Shown in pieces: positions 21,507 through 32,790 of a stretch of 64,000 nucleotides of DNA (its first letter is position 1; each line of letters opens with the position of its first letter). The position numbers were made by a program, and so were the translations under genes. This stretch comes from Prorocentrum cordatum (lineage: Eukaryota > Sar > Dinophyceae > Prorocentrales > Prorocentraceae), in the NCBI GenBank assembly GCA_963575745.1, contig CAUYUJ010001381.1, positions 256,768 to 320,767 on the forward strand. The letters are read 5' to 3'. The notes beneath the pieces are model-generated. The model was not told the origin of the DNA. It did no database searches and worked only from the letters and a program-made list of their open reading frames with translations.

Positions 21507-23458
21507 TCACCGCCGCTCCCTGCTTTCAGGATGGCCAAACGTTTGGGCAAAGTTTGGCCACACTATTGGACTATGAGTTCTCCCAGCCGTTATGGAAGCC
21601 CTTCGGGGAAATATCTCAAGAGTCATGTCCGCCCGGGCTATGGCGAGGTCGCCGTGGCCATCCTTCTCCGCCCTCTCGGCCACCAGGGGCCGTAGGGCAG
21701 GGTGCGAGAGGTAGTTCGCTACGTAGGGCATGCAGTACCTCTTCCAGTGGAGGGCGCCCGTCTCGTCGTCCCAGGTGTGCATGTTCTCGAGCCAGTGCCC
21801 TCTGTAGCCGCGCAGGATCCTCTCCATGGTCCACTTGAGCCCCAATGCACGTCGTCGCTCTGGGCCCTGATCTTCGGCCGCAGGCTCCGTCCCCAGGTCA
21901 AGGTAAGCGATGCTGCCGACGTTGACGCGCTGCCTGGCTGGCCGCGTCGCAGGTGCCCCCGCGTACCTGGCAGCCCAGCTCCGAATTGGGAAGATAGACG
22001 GTGCCCCCCTTGCCCACGGTGACGACCTTGGTCCTCCTGGCTCTCGAAGGTCGGGTGGCCGACGATGCCGTGGTGGAAGCCGTGGAGGGCACTTCCGCTG
22101 GCCGCCGCCCTCGTCCACGTCGGAGCCCACGGCGAGCAGGGCGCTTCACATCGAGCGCCACGCCGTGCCAGGGAGGGAGCTCCAACCCCAGGGAGGCACG
22201 CGCCTAAGCTCTGGACGTCCTGGGAGGAGCTGCTCCTTGACAGGAGAGTCCTCTGGGGCCCCTGCCACTCGCTGCAGGATCCTGGCCCTGGCTGCCTCAT
22301 CCAGGGTGGGCCTTGCTGGAGGCCTTGGGCCCCCTCCAGCGGCCACGCCACTTGGGCCTGGCCCAGGATTGCCGCCGTCGCCATCGGGGGCCTGGCCAGG
22401 AGGCCGAGGTGGGGAGGCTCGCCCCTGACCTGGGTTGCAACTGCCACTGCCCCCCCATCCGTTCCCTGCAGCCTGGGCCGCCGCAGCCTGGGCGCCGAGG
22501 TCATCGGGCGCGGCGGTGCGGCGGGGGGCCGAAGTGCTTCTGGACCTCCGTCTGCAGCTGGCCGGCGCAGTTGGTGACCTGCGCCTGGAACTTCTCCTTC
22601 TCTCCGGCCGAGATGTGTCGAGCCCTTCCAGGTCGAACATGGTCCCCTCCATGACCGCCACCTCCTCGGAGAGCAGCCTGGAGAGGTCGATGGCTGCGCC
22701 CAGCATGGCCGCTGGCTTCGCCTCGGCCCCCGCCGCCGCCGCCGCCGCACCCTGGCCCGCTGGCGCCGCCTTGGCGTATGCCTCCTCCGACTCACGGTCC
22801 GCCTCCGCGACCTCGAGGATGGCCTCCTCCTTCTCCTGCCGCTTGCACTCCAGCCAGTCCTTTGCGTCCTTGACGGCCTGGATGGAGCGCTTGAGGGGGC
22901 CCTCGGCGCGCCGCGCCCTAGCCCGCGCCTGGTCGCGCGCCGCGTCGGGGTGCCCGGGCGTCGGGGGCGGTACCAGAGCGATCGCCAGCATGTCGACGCG
23001 CTCGAGCGTGGCGCGGTCGGCGTCGGCAGGTAGAGTGGCGCGCAGTTGGCGCATGAGCTGCTGCGGCGGCGGAGCTCCCTTGGCCCCCTTGCCTCCACGC
23101 GGGCGGCTTTGGCTGCGCTCGCTGGCCCCGCCTGGGCCCCATGCGCCGCTCCACTGGCGCTCTTGCGACCTAGCGGGCTGGGGCCGCGAGCAACTGTGGC
23201 ATGCGGTGTCCTTCTTCCAGTGCCACTGATCTCGCACGCCCGACATTTAGCATACTGCTTCGGTTCCCAATTTGCTCACCCCCTGTTCCACTGTCGCCCA
23301 TGCGAAATGCCAAGGACTGAGAGATTGCCCCACCAGGAGCAAAGATGTTGGCTCCCCCAGGAGCTCACTGATGCTGGCCGAGGCAGCCAGGTCTAGGAAG
23401 GGCTGCCCTTCCACCTCGACCTCGAGCCTCTGGAGTCGGGACGGGAGGTAGGCTCCGT
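21507..23458 (-). pseudogene. ORF1-like retroelement protein, frameshifted (unit 2)
   Basis: Near-identical to the unit 1 copy, with the same broken zinc finger (YAKCRAC in one frame, QWHWKKDTACHSC in the next) and the same 366-codon frame at 23246-22146. Differences are base changes shared with unit 3, such as Cys to Arg near the end of the 366-codon frame (PELRR for PELRC). All three copies carry the same frame changes, so the sequence was already dead, or differs in structure from what I assume, before triplication. Confidence 0.5.
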
Positions 23459-23480
23459 CTTGAGCCAAAATGGCTACGGA
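23459..23480 (-). other. DinoSL relic, perfect match (unit 2, minus strand)
   Basis: Identical to the copy at 17640-17661, again with a GGA-rich (minus-strand CCT) tract immediately on its upstream side. Confidence 0.93.
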
Positions 23481-23970
23481 GGAGGGAGGGAGGGTGGGAA
23501 GGAGGATGAGGAGGAGGAAGGAGGGAAGAGGGAATGATGACGAGGTCACAGGGCGGGGCGGCAGTACACGTGGGATGGGCGGTCGGAGCGCACGAGAGCG
23601 GCCTTGAGAAGGGACCTCGAAGGTATCCTGAACTGCACCCTCGCGTCACAGAAGGTGCTGGAAAAAACGCATCTCACGATTGCCCGCGCCCACCCACCCA
23701 CCGCCGTTCCCCGCCCCTCTCTGTTGCCGTCCGCCCAGCAGGAGGCATCCAGGGAGGATTCTGGGGTCGCAGGGAGGGCCAACAACACCCAAAAACCTGG
23801 GCACTCCCTTCCCCCCTCCTTCTCCCCCTATCCCCACCCTGCTCTCCCCCTGCTCCCTCCCTCCCCCTCCTCCTCCTCCCCCTCCTCCTCCTCTCTCTCC
23901 TCCTCTCCTCTTCCTCTCCTCCCCCTCCTCCTCCTCCTCCTCCTTCTCCTCCTCCCCCTCCTCCTTCTCC
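23481..23970. other. Spacer between divergent DinoSL relics (unit 2)
   Basis: Same layout as in unit 1, but the CCT tract at 23805-23970 has its own rearrangement (GCACTCCCTTCCCCCC in place of GCACTGTTCCTCCTCC) and is 19 bp shorter. The upstream unique part carries the run AAAAAACGC shared with unit 3. Confidence 0.85.
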
Positions 23971-23992
23971 TCCGTAGCTATTTTGGCTCAAG
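23971..23992 (+). other. DinoSL relic, one mismatch (unit 2, plus strand)
   Basis: Same single C-to-T difference as in the other two plus-strand copies, so the mismatch predates the triplication. Confidence 0.93.
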
Positions 23993-24117
23993 GTGCAAGG
24001 CTCCCAGGTGAGTCAAGTGGATACCGCTAGTCCGCGGCCAGGTTTTGTCGTTTTGCAGCAACCACAAGGGCGAGCTGCCGCCCGACACCAGCCCCCAGGC
24101 ACGGCAGTTCTCGCAGC

Positions 24118-25136
24118 ATGGGGCGTGGGCGCAGCGCATACACGTTCTGTGCGACCTGTGGTGGATGGGTGCACAACTGGGAGCCTGAGAAGCCGGGCGG
24201 ATGGTGCAACAAGTGTCAGGCTGTCTTCCCTGGGTGGCAGCCCAGCGGCGACACCGGCGACGACAAGGGCAAAGGCAAGGGCAAGGTGCCTCCCTGGCAC
24301 AAGTCGAAGTCGAAGCTGCACGGCTCGCTGGCGGAGCTCAGCGAGATGCTGGCGAGGGTCGAGGCCATGTCGGCCCTCAAGGCACCACAGGTCGACTTGG
24401 GGCCGCTCAAGGCAGTGCAGTCGCAGGTTGTGGCGGCAGCGGCGCAGGGAACCCAAGGAACGAGCTGGAGGTCAGGACTGGAGCACGGCGAGCCTCCTGC
24501 AGGAGGCGGAGGACCGCGTCCAGAACCTGCGCACGAAGAGCGAGAAGGCGATCGAGGAGGCTGCCGACGCGGTGGTGGGGCGCAAGCGCGCTGGCGGCGT
24601 ACCAGGCGGAGACTGTCTGTTCACCTCCTGCGGCGACGCCGCAGACTGAGTGGCAGGCGCCAGACGTCGGCGATCTGTTCGACGACCTGGACGACTACGA
24701 GGAAGAAGACAAAACCAAGCTCGCGAAGTTCAAATCGGATATGGAGGCAGTCGATCAACTGCTCCAGGCGGCGGCGGGTCAGTTCCGACAGCTCCACGAG
24801 TTCAAGCAGCAGGCTGCCAGCCTGCGCACGCAGACCAGGAAGAAGCGGAAGACGGCGGAAGGTGAAGCAGAGGCGGCCCCAGGTACGCAGGCGACGGCGG
24901 CAACAGAGGCGTCTGTTGGCAGTACTGGGGCAGCTTCGTCAGCGGCTGGCAATGCCCCGCCGCCCCTCACCGAGGAGCAGAAGCGCGAGCGGAAGGACTT
25001 GGTTGACAAGATCAAGCAGCAGGCAGAGCAGCAGGTGCAGGCGGCCGAGCTCAAGAAGACCACCGACACGTCGTACAAGGATTTTGTCCTCGGCGGCGAT
25101 GGCAGGGCTCAGGCTGGTGCTGTGCCTGGTCTTTAA
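24118..25136 (+). pseudogene. LINE ORF1 with internal deletion (unit 2)
   Basis: The zinc finger is intact (Cys11/14/30/33), but a net 47-bp deletion near 24448-24484 removes part of the helical region, and the two-base deletion of unit 1 is also present. The deletion shifts the frame so that a 555-codon open frame runs from 24118 through out-of-frame Arg-rich sequence into the endonuclease frame and stops at 25785. That long frame is an accident: its middle third is not the ORF1 protein. The original frame resumes as TEWQAPDVGDLFDDLDDYEE and ends at 25136. Confidence 0.7.
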
Positions 25137-25785
25137 CATCTTCTTCTCCAATATCGCGATGCGGGGCCCGAAGGCCCACAAGTACATCACGGAGGAGGGC
25201 AATCATAATGATGTGATCATGATGTGCGAGACGCACGCCGACAGCACCAAGCAAGAGCAGGTACGTGAGGAAGTATCGCGGGATGGAGTGAGTCTGATGA
25301 GCACGGCGGCTATCCCAACGAAGCGCTCGGAGAAAGGAACCACGGGCGGCGAGCTCATATTGGCGAAGACCCACCTGGCGTGCACGGGCTACGACACGCT
25401 GCGCAAGCGGATGGTGAGCAACGGCGAGGTTGACCCGTTCAAGGGCTTCGCAGCGTTCAACGTACACGCGCGCTCGGGCAACGTTGTGCTGATCTCGGCG
25501 CACCTCGTGCCAGGTGAAGGTATCACAGGGTCGAATTACCACCGGATTCGATCCCTGTCAGGGTTCATGAGATCTCTCACGGACCCATGGGTGGTCCTGG
25601 CGGATTGGAATATACCAGTCGATCAGATGGAAGAGGCTGGGCTTCCAGGCAAGTTGGGCGGCGCGGTGGTCAGACTCGACGTCGGGGTCACATGCGACAA
25701 GGGCACGGGCAGCCTCATAGACTACGGCATCGCGCGGGTGGACTTCGCCAGAGTTCGACTGCTGGCAGATGGGCGAGTTCCGTAG
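25099..25785 (+). pseudogene. LINE ORF2 endonuclease (EEP) domain (unit 2)
   Basis: By eye it is identical in protein to the unit 1 copy: DVIMMCETHAD, SAHLVPGEG, VVLADWN, LIDYGIA, then the shared TAG at 25783-25785. It has SNIAMRGPKAHKYI near the start, as in unit 1, against SNITTWGPKAHKYI in unit 3. It could be translated only if initiated at its own ATG at 25099 or through the chance fusion frame from 24118. Confidence 0.75.
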
Positions 25786-27028
25786 CGGACCCACTGCGGC
25801 CTCAGACTGGAGATAGATGGCACCAAGCAGGAGCGGTGGCACCGGCAGTTTGGCATCCCGAAGGCGTTCCCGTATCGGGCGAGACCTCAGAAGGCCGCGG
25901 GCCCCAGCTCCAAGACGAGCAAGAAGATGCAAGCGGCGCGGCATAATATAAAGGACGCGATGCAGACGCACCTTCAGGAGGCCTGTGAGGGGGCCATCAT
26001 GTCCCCCGAGACGGCGACGGAGCCCCAGACCAAGCCGGGGGACATCAAGCCCTGCGCGATCGACCACGAGATTTGGGAGCAGGTCAGCACGATGGGTCGC
26101 CCGATGGAGCTCGCGGAGGAGATGCGCACCATAGGTGGCAAGATGATCATCAGGAGCGGCCAGCTCCTGCAGAGCGAGAACCAGCTAACCGAGAAGTACG
26201 GCGCCTGGGCCACGAAGGTCGTGGACTCCATCACAATGGCAGGGCAGATGGACGAGCAAGAAGCAGCCTCATACACGGGGCGAGCGGCTGGCTTCGGAGT
26301 CAGATGGATAAGGGCCAAACCGACACCAGGACGCACGCACGTGAGATTCGGACCAGCGCGCGAGTGGAGCATCCTGGCGGCCGATATGACAAGGCACCAG
26401 TCGTTGTGCGTGAACGGCGCAGACGGCAAACAGCAAAGGACGTGCATCACTCGCATCAAGAAGCAGCTGCAGGTGATCGGCTGCAGGTGACGCGTTCAGC
26501 CAGCACGTTCCGATCACCCGCAGTAACATGTACTTCGGTGTGACAGGATATCTTTTGCAATTGGACGAGAGGCAGTTGGCGAATCTGGTGGACCAGACGG
26601 AGAGGCACGTTGCAACGGCATCGCCCCGACCGGTGGCGACGGCAAGGAAGAGCTTCGCGAACTGGGCGAAGAAAGCGTGGCAGACGAAAGCGGGAATGCT
26701 GCGCAGACGCGCGAAGCGGAGGGAGGCGCCCAGGTTCGACTCGAACCGTTCGAGATTGCTCTCAGACCAGGTCTCGCGACGGCAGACCCCGCCATCATCA
26801 TGAATGGAAAAGCTAAGAAGTGGGAGAGCATCTGGGCGGACCCTGTGGACGAGAGGAAGCACATTACCGAGCAGTTGGAGCGCGCCAGGCGTCGCGTGCT
26901 GATGGGGGACTTGGAGCCCAATTAACATGGGCATGCTCAACGGTGCGCTGAGGGCGACTTCGGCGTCCAAAGCGAAGGGCCTGGACCAGCTGGGCCCCGC
27001 AGATATAGACAGGCTTCGCACGGTGGCA
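25786..27028 (+). pseudogene. LINE ORF2 linker and pre-RT region, truncated (unit 2)
   Basis: It continues in frame from the TAG to a TGA at 26488-26490, changes frame, and runs to the RT N-terminus (LRATSASKAKGLDQLGPAD) before the element is cut at 27028 by the start of unit 3. Every base I compared matches unit 1 rather than unit 3. Confidence 0.6.
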
Positions 27029-27259
27029 ACGAGCGCTCTGCAACGGCGAAGTGAATCTGTCACGGAATACCTCTTGGAGGTAGTGAACATGTCAAATGGT
27101 CAGCCGGCGCAGTTGCATGCTTGAAGTGATCCAGGCCGTATTGCGCTCCTGGAACAGATCTTCGGGCGCCTTGGAAAGTGGTGGCCCAGGAAACAGTTCG
27201 GCATGCAAACGGGTTTCTGGGCGGACCATCTCCGCGATATCCAAGGCGCCTGTTGCGAA

Positions 27260-29211
27260 TCACCGCCGCTCCCTGCTTTCAGGATGGCCAAACGTTTGGG
27301 CAAAGTTTGGCCACACTATTGGACTATGAGTTCTCCCAGCCGTTATGGAAGCCCTTCGGGGAAATATCTCAAGAGTCATGTCCGCCCGGGCTATGGCGAG
27401 GTCGCCGTGGCCATCCTTCTCCGCCCTCTCGGCCACCAGGGGCCGTAGGGCAGGGTGCGAGAGGTAGTTCGCTACGTAGGGCATGCAGTACCTCTTCCAG
27501 TGGAGGGCGCCCGTCTCGTCGTCCCAGGTGTGCATGTTCTCGAGCCAGTGCCCTCTGTAGCCGCGCAGGATCCTCTCCATGGTCCACTTGAGCCCCAATG
27601 CACGTCGTCGCTCTGGGCCCTGATCTTCGGCCGCAGGCTCCGTCCCCAGGTCAAGGTAAGCGATGCTGCCGACGTTGACGCGCTGCCTGGCTGGCCGCGT
27701 CGCAGGTGCCCCCGCGTACCTGGCAGCCCAGCTCCGAATTGGGAAGATAGACGGTGCCCCCCTTGCCCACGGTGACGACCTTGGTCCTCCTGGCTCTCGA
27801 AGGTCGGGTGGCCGACGATGCCGTGGTGGAAGCCGTGGAGGGCACTTCCGCTGGCCGCCGCCCTCGTCCACGTCGGAGCCCACGGCGAGCAGGGCGCTTC
27901 ACATCGAGCGCCACGCCGTGCCAGGGAGGGAGCTCCAACCCCAGGGAGGCACGCGCCTAAGCTCTGGACGTCCTGGGAGGAGCTGCTCCTTGACAGGAGA
28001 GTCCTCTGGGGCCCCTGCCACTCGCTGCAGGATCCTGGCCCTGGCTGCCTCATCCAGGGTGGGCCTTGCTGGAGGCCTTGGGCCCCCTCCGGCGGCCGCG
28101 CCACTTGGGCCTGGCCCAGGATTGCCGCCGTCGCCATCGGGGGCCTGGCCAGGAGGCCGAGGTGGGGAGGCTCGCCCCTGACCTGGGTTGCAACTGCCAC
28201 TGCCCCCCCATCCGTTCCCTGCAGCCTGGGCCGCCGCAGCCTGGGCGCCGAGGTCATCGGGCGCGGCGGTGCGGCGGGGGGCCGAAGTGCTTCTGGACCT
28301 CCGTCTGCAGCTGGCCGGCGCAGTTGGTGACCTGCGCCTGGAACTTCTCCTTCTCTCCGGCCGAGATGTGTCGAGCCCTTCCAGGTCGAACATGGTCCCC
28401 TCCATGACCGCCACCTCCTCGGAGAGCAGCCTGGAGAGGTCGATGGCTGCGCCCAGCATGGCCGCTGGCTTCGCCTCGGCCCCCGCCGCCGCCGCCGCCG
28501 CACCCTGGCCCGCTGGCGCCGCCTTGGCGTATGCCTCCTCCGACTCACGGTCCGCCTCCGCGACCTCGAGGATGGCCTCCTCCTTCTCCTGCCGCTTGCA
28601 CTCCAGCCAGTCCTTTGCGTCCTTGACGGCCTGGATGGAGCGCTTGAGGGGGCCCTCGGCGCGCCGCGCCCTAGCCCGCGCCTGGTCGCGCGCCGCGTCG
28701 GGGTGCCCGGGCGTCGGGGGCGGTACCAGAGCGATCGCCAGCATGTCGACGCGCTCGAGCGTGGCGCGGTCGGCGTCGGCAGGTAGAGTGGCGCGCAGTT
28801 GGCGCATGAGCTGCTGCGGCGGCGGAGCTCCCTTGGCCCCCTTGCCTCCACGCGGGCGGCTTTGGCTGCGCTCGCTGGCCCCGCCTGGGCCCCATGCGCC
28901 GCTCCACTGGCGCTCTTGCGACCTAGCGGGCTGGGGCCGCGAGCAACTGTGGCATGCGGTGTCCTTCTTCCAGTGCCACTGATCTCGCACGCCCGACATT
29001 TAGCATACTGCTTCGGTTCCCAATTTGCTCACCCCCTGTTCCACTGTCGCCCATGCGAAATGCCAAGGACTGAGAGATTGCCCCACCAGGAGCAAAGATG
29101 TTGGCTCCCCCAGGAGCTCACTGATGCTGGCCGAGGCAGCCAGGTCTAGGAAGGGCTGCCCTTCCACCTCGACCTCGAGCCTCTGGAGTCGGGACGGGAG
29201 GTAGGCTCCGT
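27260..29211 (-). pseudogene. ORF1-like retroelement protein, frameshifted (unit 3)
   Basis: Same gene as in units 1 and 2, with the 366-codon frame at 28999-27899. It carries two private changes near 28090-28098 (CCGGCGGCCGCG for CCAGCGGCCACG), one of which replaces Val with Ala (PSGAAAGG for PSGVAAGG). This is the only site on the left half where unit 3 differs from both other units, and is best explained as change after the exchange. Confidence 0.5.
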
Positions 29212-29233
29212 CTTGAGCCAAAATGGCTACGGA
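29212..29233 (-). other. DinoSL relic, perfect match (unit 3, minus strand)
   Basis: Same 22-base match as in the other units, heading the ORF1-like pseudogene, with GGA-rich DNA on its upstream (right) side. Confidence 0.93.
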
Positions 29234-29785
29234 GGAGGGAGGGAGGGTGGGAAGGAGGATGAGGAGGAGGAAGGAGGGAAGAGGGAATGATGACGAGGTC
29301 ACAGGGCGGGGCGGCAGTACACGTGGGATGGGCGGTCGGAGCGCACGAGAGCGGCCTTGAGAAGGGACCTCGAAGGTATCCTGAACTGCACCCTCGCGTC
29401 ACAGAAGGTGCTGGAAAAAACGCAATCTCACGATTGCCCGCGCCCACCCACCCACCGCCGTTCCCCGCCCCTCTCTGTTGCCGTCCGCCCAGCAGGAGGC
29501 ATCCAGGGAGGATTCTGGGGTCGCAGGGAGGGCCAACAACACCCAAAAACCTGGGCACTGTTCCTCCTCCCCTCCTTCTCCCCCTATCCTGTCACCCTGC
29601 TCCCTCCCCCTGCTCCTCCTCCTCCTCCTCCTCCTCCTCCTCCTCCTCCTCCTCCTCCTCCCTCCTCCTCCTCCTCCTCCTCCTCCTCCTCCTCCTCCCC
29701 CTCCTCCATATCCTCCTCCTCCTCCTCTTCCTCCTCCCCCTCCTCCTCCTCCTCCTCCTTCTCCTCCTCCCCCTCCTCCTTCTCC
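29234..29785. other. Spacer with an expanded CCT tract (unit 3)
   Basis: This is the longest of the three spacers; the CCT tract at about 29610-29785 is 43 bp longer than in unit 1 and includes a CATAT interruption. Length variation among near-identical units shows active microsatellite slippage next to the SL. Confidence 0.85.
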
Positions 29786-29807
29786 TCCGTAGCTATTTTG
29801 GCTCAAG
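29786..29807 (+). other. DinoSL relic, one mismatch (unit 3, plus strand)
   Basis: 5' end of the most complete plus-strand LINE. The start codon of its ORF1 is 126 bases downstream, as in the other units. Confidence 0.93.
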
Positions 29808-29932
29808 GTGCAAGGCTCCCAGGTGAGTCAAGTGGATACCGCTAGTCCGCGGCCAGGTTTTGTCGTTTTGCAGCAACCACAAGGGCGAGCTGCCGCCCGA
29901 CACCAGCCCCCAGGCACGGCAGTTCTCGCAGC

Positions 29933-31000
29933 ATGGGGCGTGGGCGCAGCGCATACACGTTCTGTGCGACCTGTGGTGGATGGGTGCACAACTGGGAGCC
30001 TGAGAAGCCGGGCGGATGGTGCAACAAGTGTCAGGCTGTCTTCCCTGGGTGGCAGCCCAGCGGCGACACCGGCGACGACAAGGGCAAAGGCAAGGGCAAG
30101 GTGCCTCCCTGGCACAAGTCGAAGTCGAAGCTGCACGGCTCGCTGGCGGAGCTCAGCGAGATGCTGGCGAGGGTCGAGGCCATGTCGGCCCTCAAGGCAC
30201 CACAGGTCGACTTGGGGCCGCTCAAGGCAGTGCAGTCGCAGGTTGTGGCGGCAGCGGCGCAGGCCCCGAAAACAGAACCGAGCAAGGAACTGGAGCTGCG
30301 GCAGGCGATCAACAAGCTCAATCAGTGCCAGCTGGAGGTGGACAGCACGGCGAGCCTCCTGCAGGAGGCGGAGGACCGCGTCCAGAACCTGCGCACGAAG
30401 AGCGAGAAGGCGATCGAGGAGGCTGCCGACGCGGTGGTGGGGCGCAAGCGCGCGCTGGCGGCGTACCAGGCGGAGACTGTCTGTTCACCTCCTGCGGCGA
30501 CGCCGCAGACTGAGTGGCAGGCGCCAGACGTCGGCGATCTGTTCGACGACCTGGACGACTACGAGGAAGAAGACAAAACCAAGCTCGCGAAGTTCAAATC
30601 GGATATGGAGGCAGTCGATCAACTGCTCCAGGCGGCGGCGGGTCAGTTCCGACAGCTCCACGAGTTCAAGCAGCACGCTGCCAGCCTGCGCACGCAGACC
30701 AGGAAGAAGCGGAAGACGGCGGAAGGTGAAGCAGAGGCGGCCCCAGGTACGCAGGCGACGGCGGCAACAGAGGCGTCTGTTGGCAGTACTGGGGCAGCTT
30801 CGTCAGCGGCTGGCAATGCCCCGCCGCCCCTCACCGAGGAGCAGAAGCGCGAGCGGAAGGACTTGGTTGACAAGATCAAGCAGCAGGCAGAGCAGCAGGT
30901 GCAGGCGGCCGAGCTCAAGAAGACCACCGACACGTCGTACAAGGACTTTGTCCTCGGCGGCGATGGCAGGGCTCAGGCTGGTGCTGTGCCTGGTCTTTAA
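29933..31000 (+). CDS. LINE ORF1 protein, intact (355 aa)
   Basis: The reference copy of this ORF1. An N-terminal zinc finger has Cys11, Cys14, Cys30 and Cys33 with Trp residues between (GGWVHNWEPEKPGGW). A Lys/Gly-rich basic stretch (DDKGKGKGKVPPWHKSKSK) suits RNA binding. A long helical, coiled-coil-like part follows (about 65-165, for example ELELRQAINKLNQCQLEVD), then an acidic patch (DDLDDYEEEDKTKLAK), a basic RTQTRKKRKTAEGEAEA, and a last helix. The protein probably coats element RNA; there is no match to a named domain beyond the finger. The ATG at 29933 is chosen because the finger begins nine residues later and the SL lies 126 bp upstream. Its last 38 bases overlap the ORF2 start. 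Confidence 0.75.
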   Translation: MGRGRSAYTFCATCGGWVHNWEPEKPGGWCNKCQAVFPGWQPSGDTGDDKGKGKGKVPPWHKSKSKLHGSLAELSEMLARVEAMSALKAPQVDLGPLKAVQSQVVAAAAQAPKTEPSKELELRQAINKLNQCQLEVDSTASLLQEAEDRVQNLRTKSEKAIEEAADAVVGRKRALAAYQAETVCSPPAATPQTEWQAPDVGDLFDDLDDYEEEDKTKLAKFKSDMEAVDQLLQAAAGQFRQLHEFKQHAASLRTQTRKKRKTAEGEAEAAPGTQATAATEASVGSTGAASSAAGNAPPPLTEEQKRERKDLVDKIKQQAEQQVQAAELKKTTDTSYKDFVLGGDGRAQAGAVPGL

Positions 31001-31649
31001 CATCTTCTTCTCCAATATCACGACGTGGGGCCCGAAGGCCCACAAGTACATCACGGAGGAGGGCAAGCATAATGATGTGATCATGATGTGCGAGACGCAC
31101 GCCGACAGCACCAAGCAAGAGCAGGTACGTGAGGAAGTATCGCGGGATGGAGTGAGTCTGATGAGCACGGCGGCTATCCCAACGAAGCGCTCGGAGAAAG
31201 GAACCACGGGCGGCGAGCTCATATTGGCGAAGACCCACCTGGCGTGCACGGGCTACGACACGCTGCGCAAGCGGATGGTGAGCAACGGCGAGGTTGACCC
31301 GTTCAAGGGCTTCGCAGCGTTCAACGTACACGCGCGCTCGGGCAACGTTGTGCTGATCTCGGCGCACCTCGTGCCAGGTGAAGGTATCGCAGGGTCGAAT
31401 TACCACCGGGTTCGATCCCTGTCAGGGTTCATAAGATCTCTCACGGACCCATGGGTGGTCCTGGCGGATTGGAATATACCAGTCGATCAGATGGAAGAGG
31501 CTGGGCTCCCAGGCAAGTTGGGCGGCGCGGTGGTCAGACTCGACGTCGGGGTCACATGCGACAAGGGCACGGGCAGCCTCATAGACTACGGCATCGCGCG
31601 GGTGGACTTCGCCAGAGTTCGACTGCTGGCAGATGGGCGAGTTCCGTAG
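30963..31649 (+). pseudogene. LINE ORF2 endonuclease (EEP) domain (unit 3)
   Basis: ATG at 30963 lies in a different frame inside the end of ORF1. It reads SNITTWGPKAHKYI, which looks nearer to the family norm than the AMRG of units 1 and 2; then DVIMMCETHAD, SAHLVPGEG, VVLADWN and LIDYGIA. It ends at the same TAG (31647-31649). All metal and DNA-binding motifs except the terminal SDH (here RTH after the stop) are present. The position after ORF1 and before the RT, and the tiny overlap, suggest ORF2 would be started by re-initiation or frameshifting after ORF1. Confidence 0.75.
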
Positions 31650-32790
31650 CGGACCCACTGCGGCCTCAGACTGGAGATAGATGGCACCAAGCAGGAGTGG
31701 TGGCACCGGCAGTTTGGCATCCCGAAAGCGTTCCCGTGTCGGGCGAGACCTCAGAAGGCCGCGGGCCCCAGCTCCAAGACGAGCAAGAAGATGCAAGCGG
31801 CGCGGCATAATATAAAGGACGCGATGCAGACGCACCTTCAGGAGGCCTGTGAGGAGGCCATCATGTTCCCCGAGACGGCGACGGAGCCCCAGACCAAGCC
31901 GGGGGACATCAAGCCCTGCACGATCGACCACGAGATTTGGGAGCAAGTCAGCACGATGGGTCGCCCGATGGAGCTCGCGGAGGAGATGCGCACCATAGGT
32001 GGCAAGATGATCATCAGGGGCGGCCAGCTCCTGCAGAGCGAGAACCAGCTAACCGAGAAGTACGGCGCCTGGGCCACGAAGGTCGAGGACTCCATCACAA
32101 TGGCAGGGCAGATGGACGAGCAAGAAGCAGCCTCATACAAGGGGCGAGCGGCTGGCTTCGGAGTCAGATGGATAAGGGCCAAACCGACACCAGGACGCAC
32201 GCACGTGAGATTCGGGCCAGCGCGCGAGTGGAGCATCCTGGCGGCCGATATGACAAGGCACCAGTCGTCGTGCGTGAACGGCGCAGACGGCAAGCAGCAA
32301 AGGACGTGCATCACTCGCATCAAGAAGCAGCTGCAGGTGATCGGCTGCAGGTGACGCGTTCAGCCAGCACGTTCCGATCACCCGCAGTAACATGTACTTC
32401 GGTGTGACAGGATATCTTTTGCAATTGGACGAGAGGCAGTTGGCGAATCTGGTGGACCAGACGGAGAGGCACGTTGCAACGGCATCGCCCCGACCGGTGG
32501 TGACGGCAAGGAAGAGCTTCGCGAATTGGGCGAAGAAAGCGTGGCAGACGAAAGCGGGAATGCTGCGCAGACGCGCGAAGCGGAGGGAGGCGCCCAGGCT
32601 CGACTCGAACCGTTCGAGATTGCTCTCAGACCAGGTCTCGCGACGGCAGACCCCGCCATCATCACGAATGGAAAAGCTAAGAAGTGGGAGAGCATCTGGG
32701 CGGACCCTGAGGACGAGAGGAAGCACATTACCGAGCAGTTGGAGCGCGCCAGGCGTCGCGCGCTGATGGGGGACTTGGAGCCCAATTAAC
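31650..32790 (+). pseudogene. LINE ORF2 linker and pre-RT region (unit 3)
   Basis: In frame with the endonuclease up to a TGA at 32352-32354, then a frame change, then 32526-32789 reads ESVADESGNAAQTREAEGG and WESIWADPEDERKHITEQLE to a stop that abuts the RT start. More than 20 base differences from units 1 and 2 lie here, several of them silent, marking unit 3 as the divergent right half. Confidence 0.6.

Larger units (their letters stand above)
21276..27028. repeat. Tandem unit 2 (5,753 bp), recombinant middle copy
   Basis: It is shorter than unit 1 by 19 bp in the CCT tract and 47 bp in ORF1. At every left-side diagnostic site up to about 23,663 but one it agrees with unit 3 against unit 1; from about 24,590 on it agrees with unit 1 against unit 3. 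It is therefore a unit-3/unit-1 hybrid. Confidence 0.93.
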
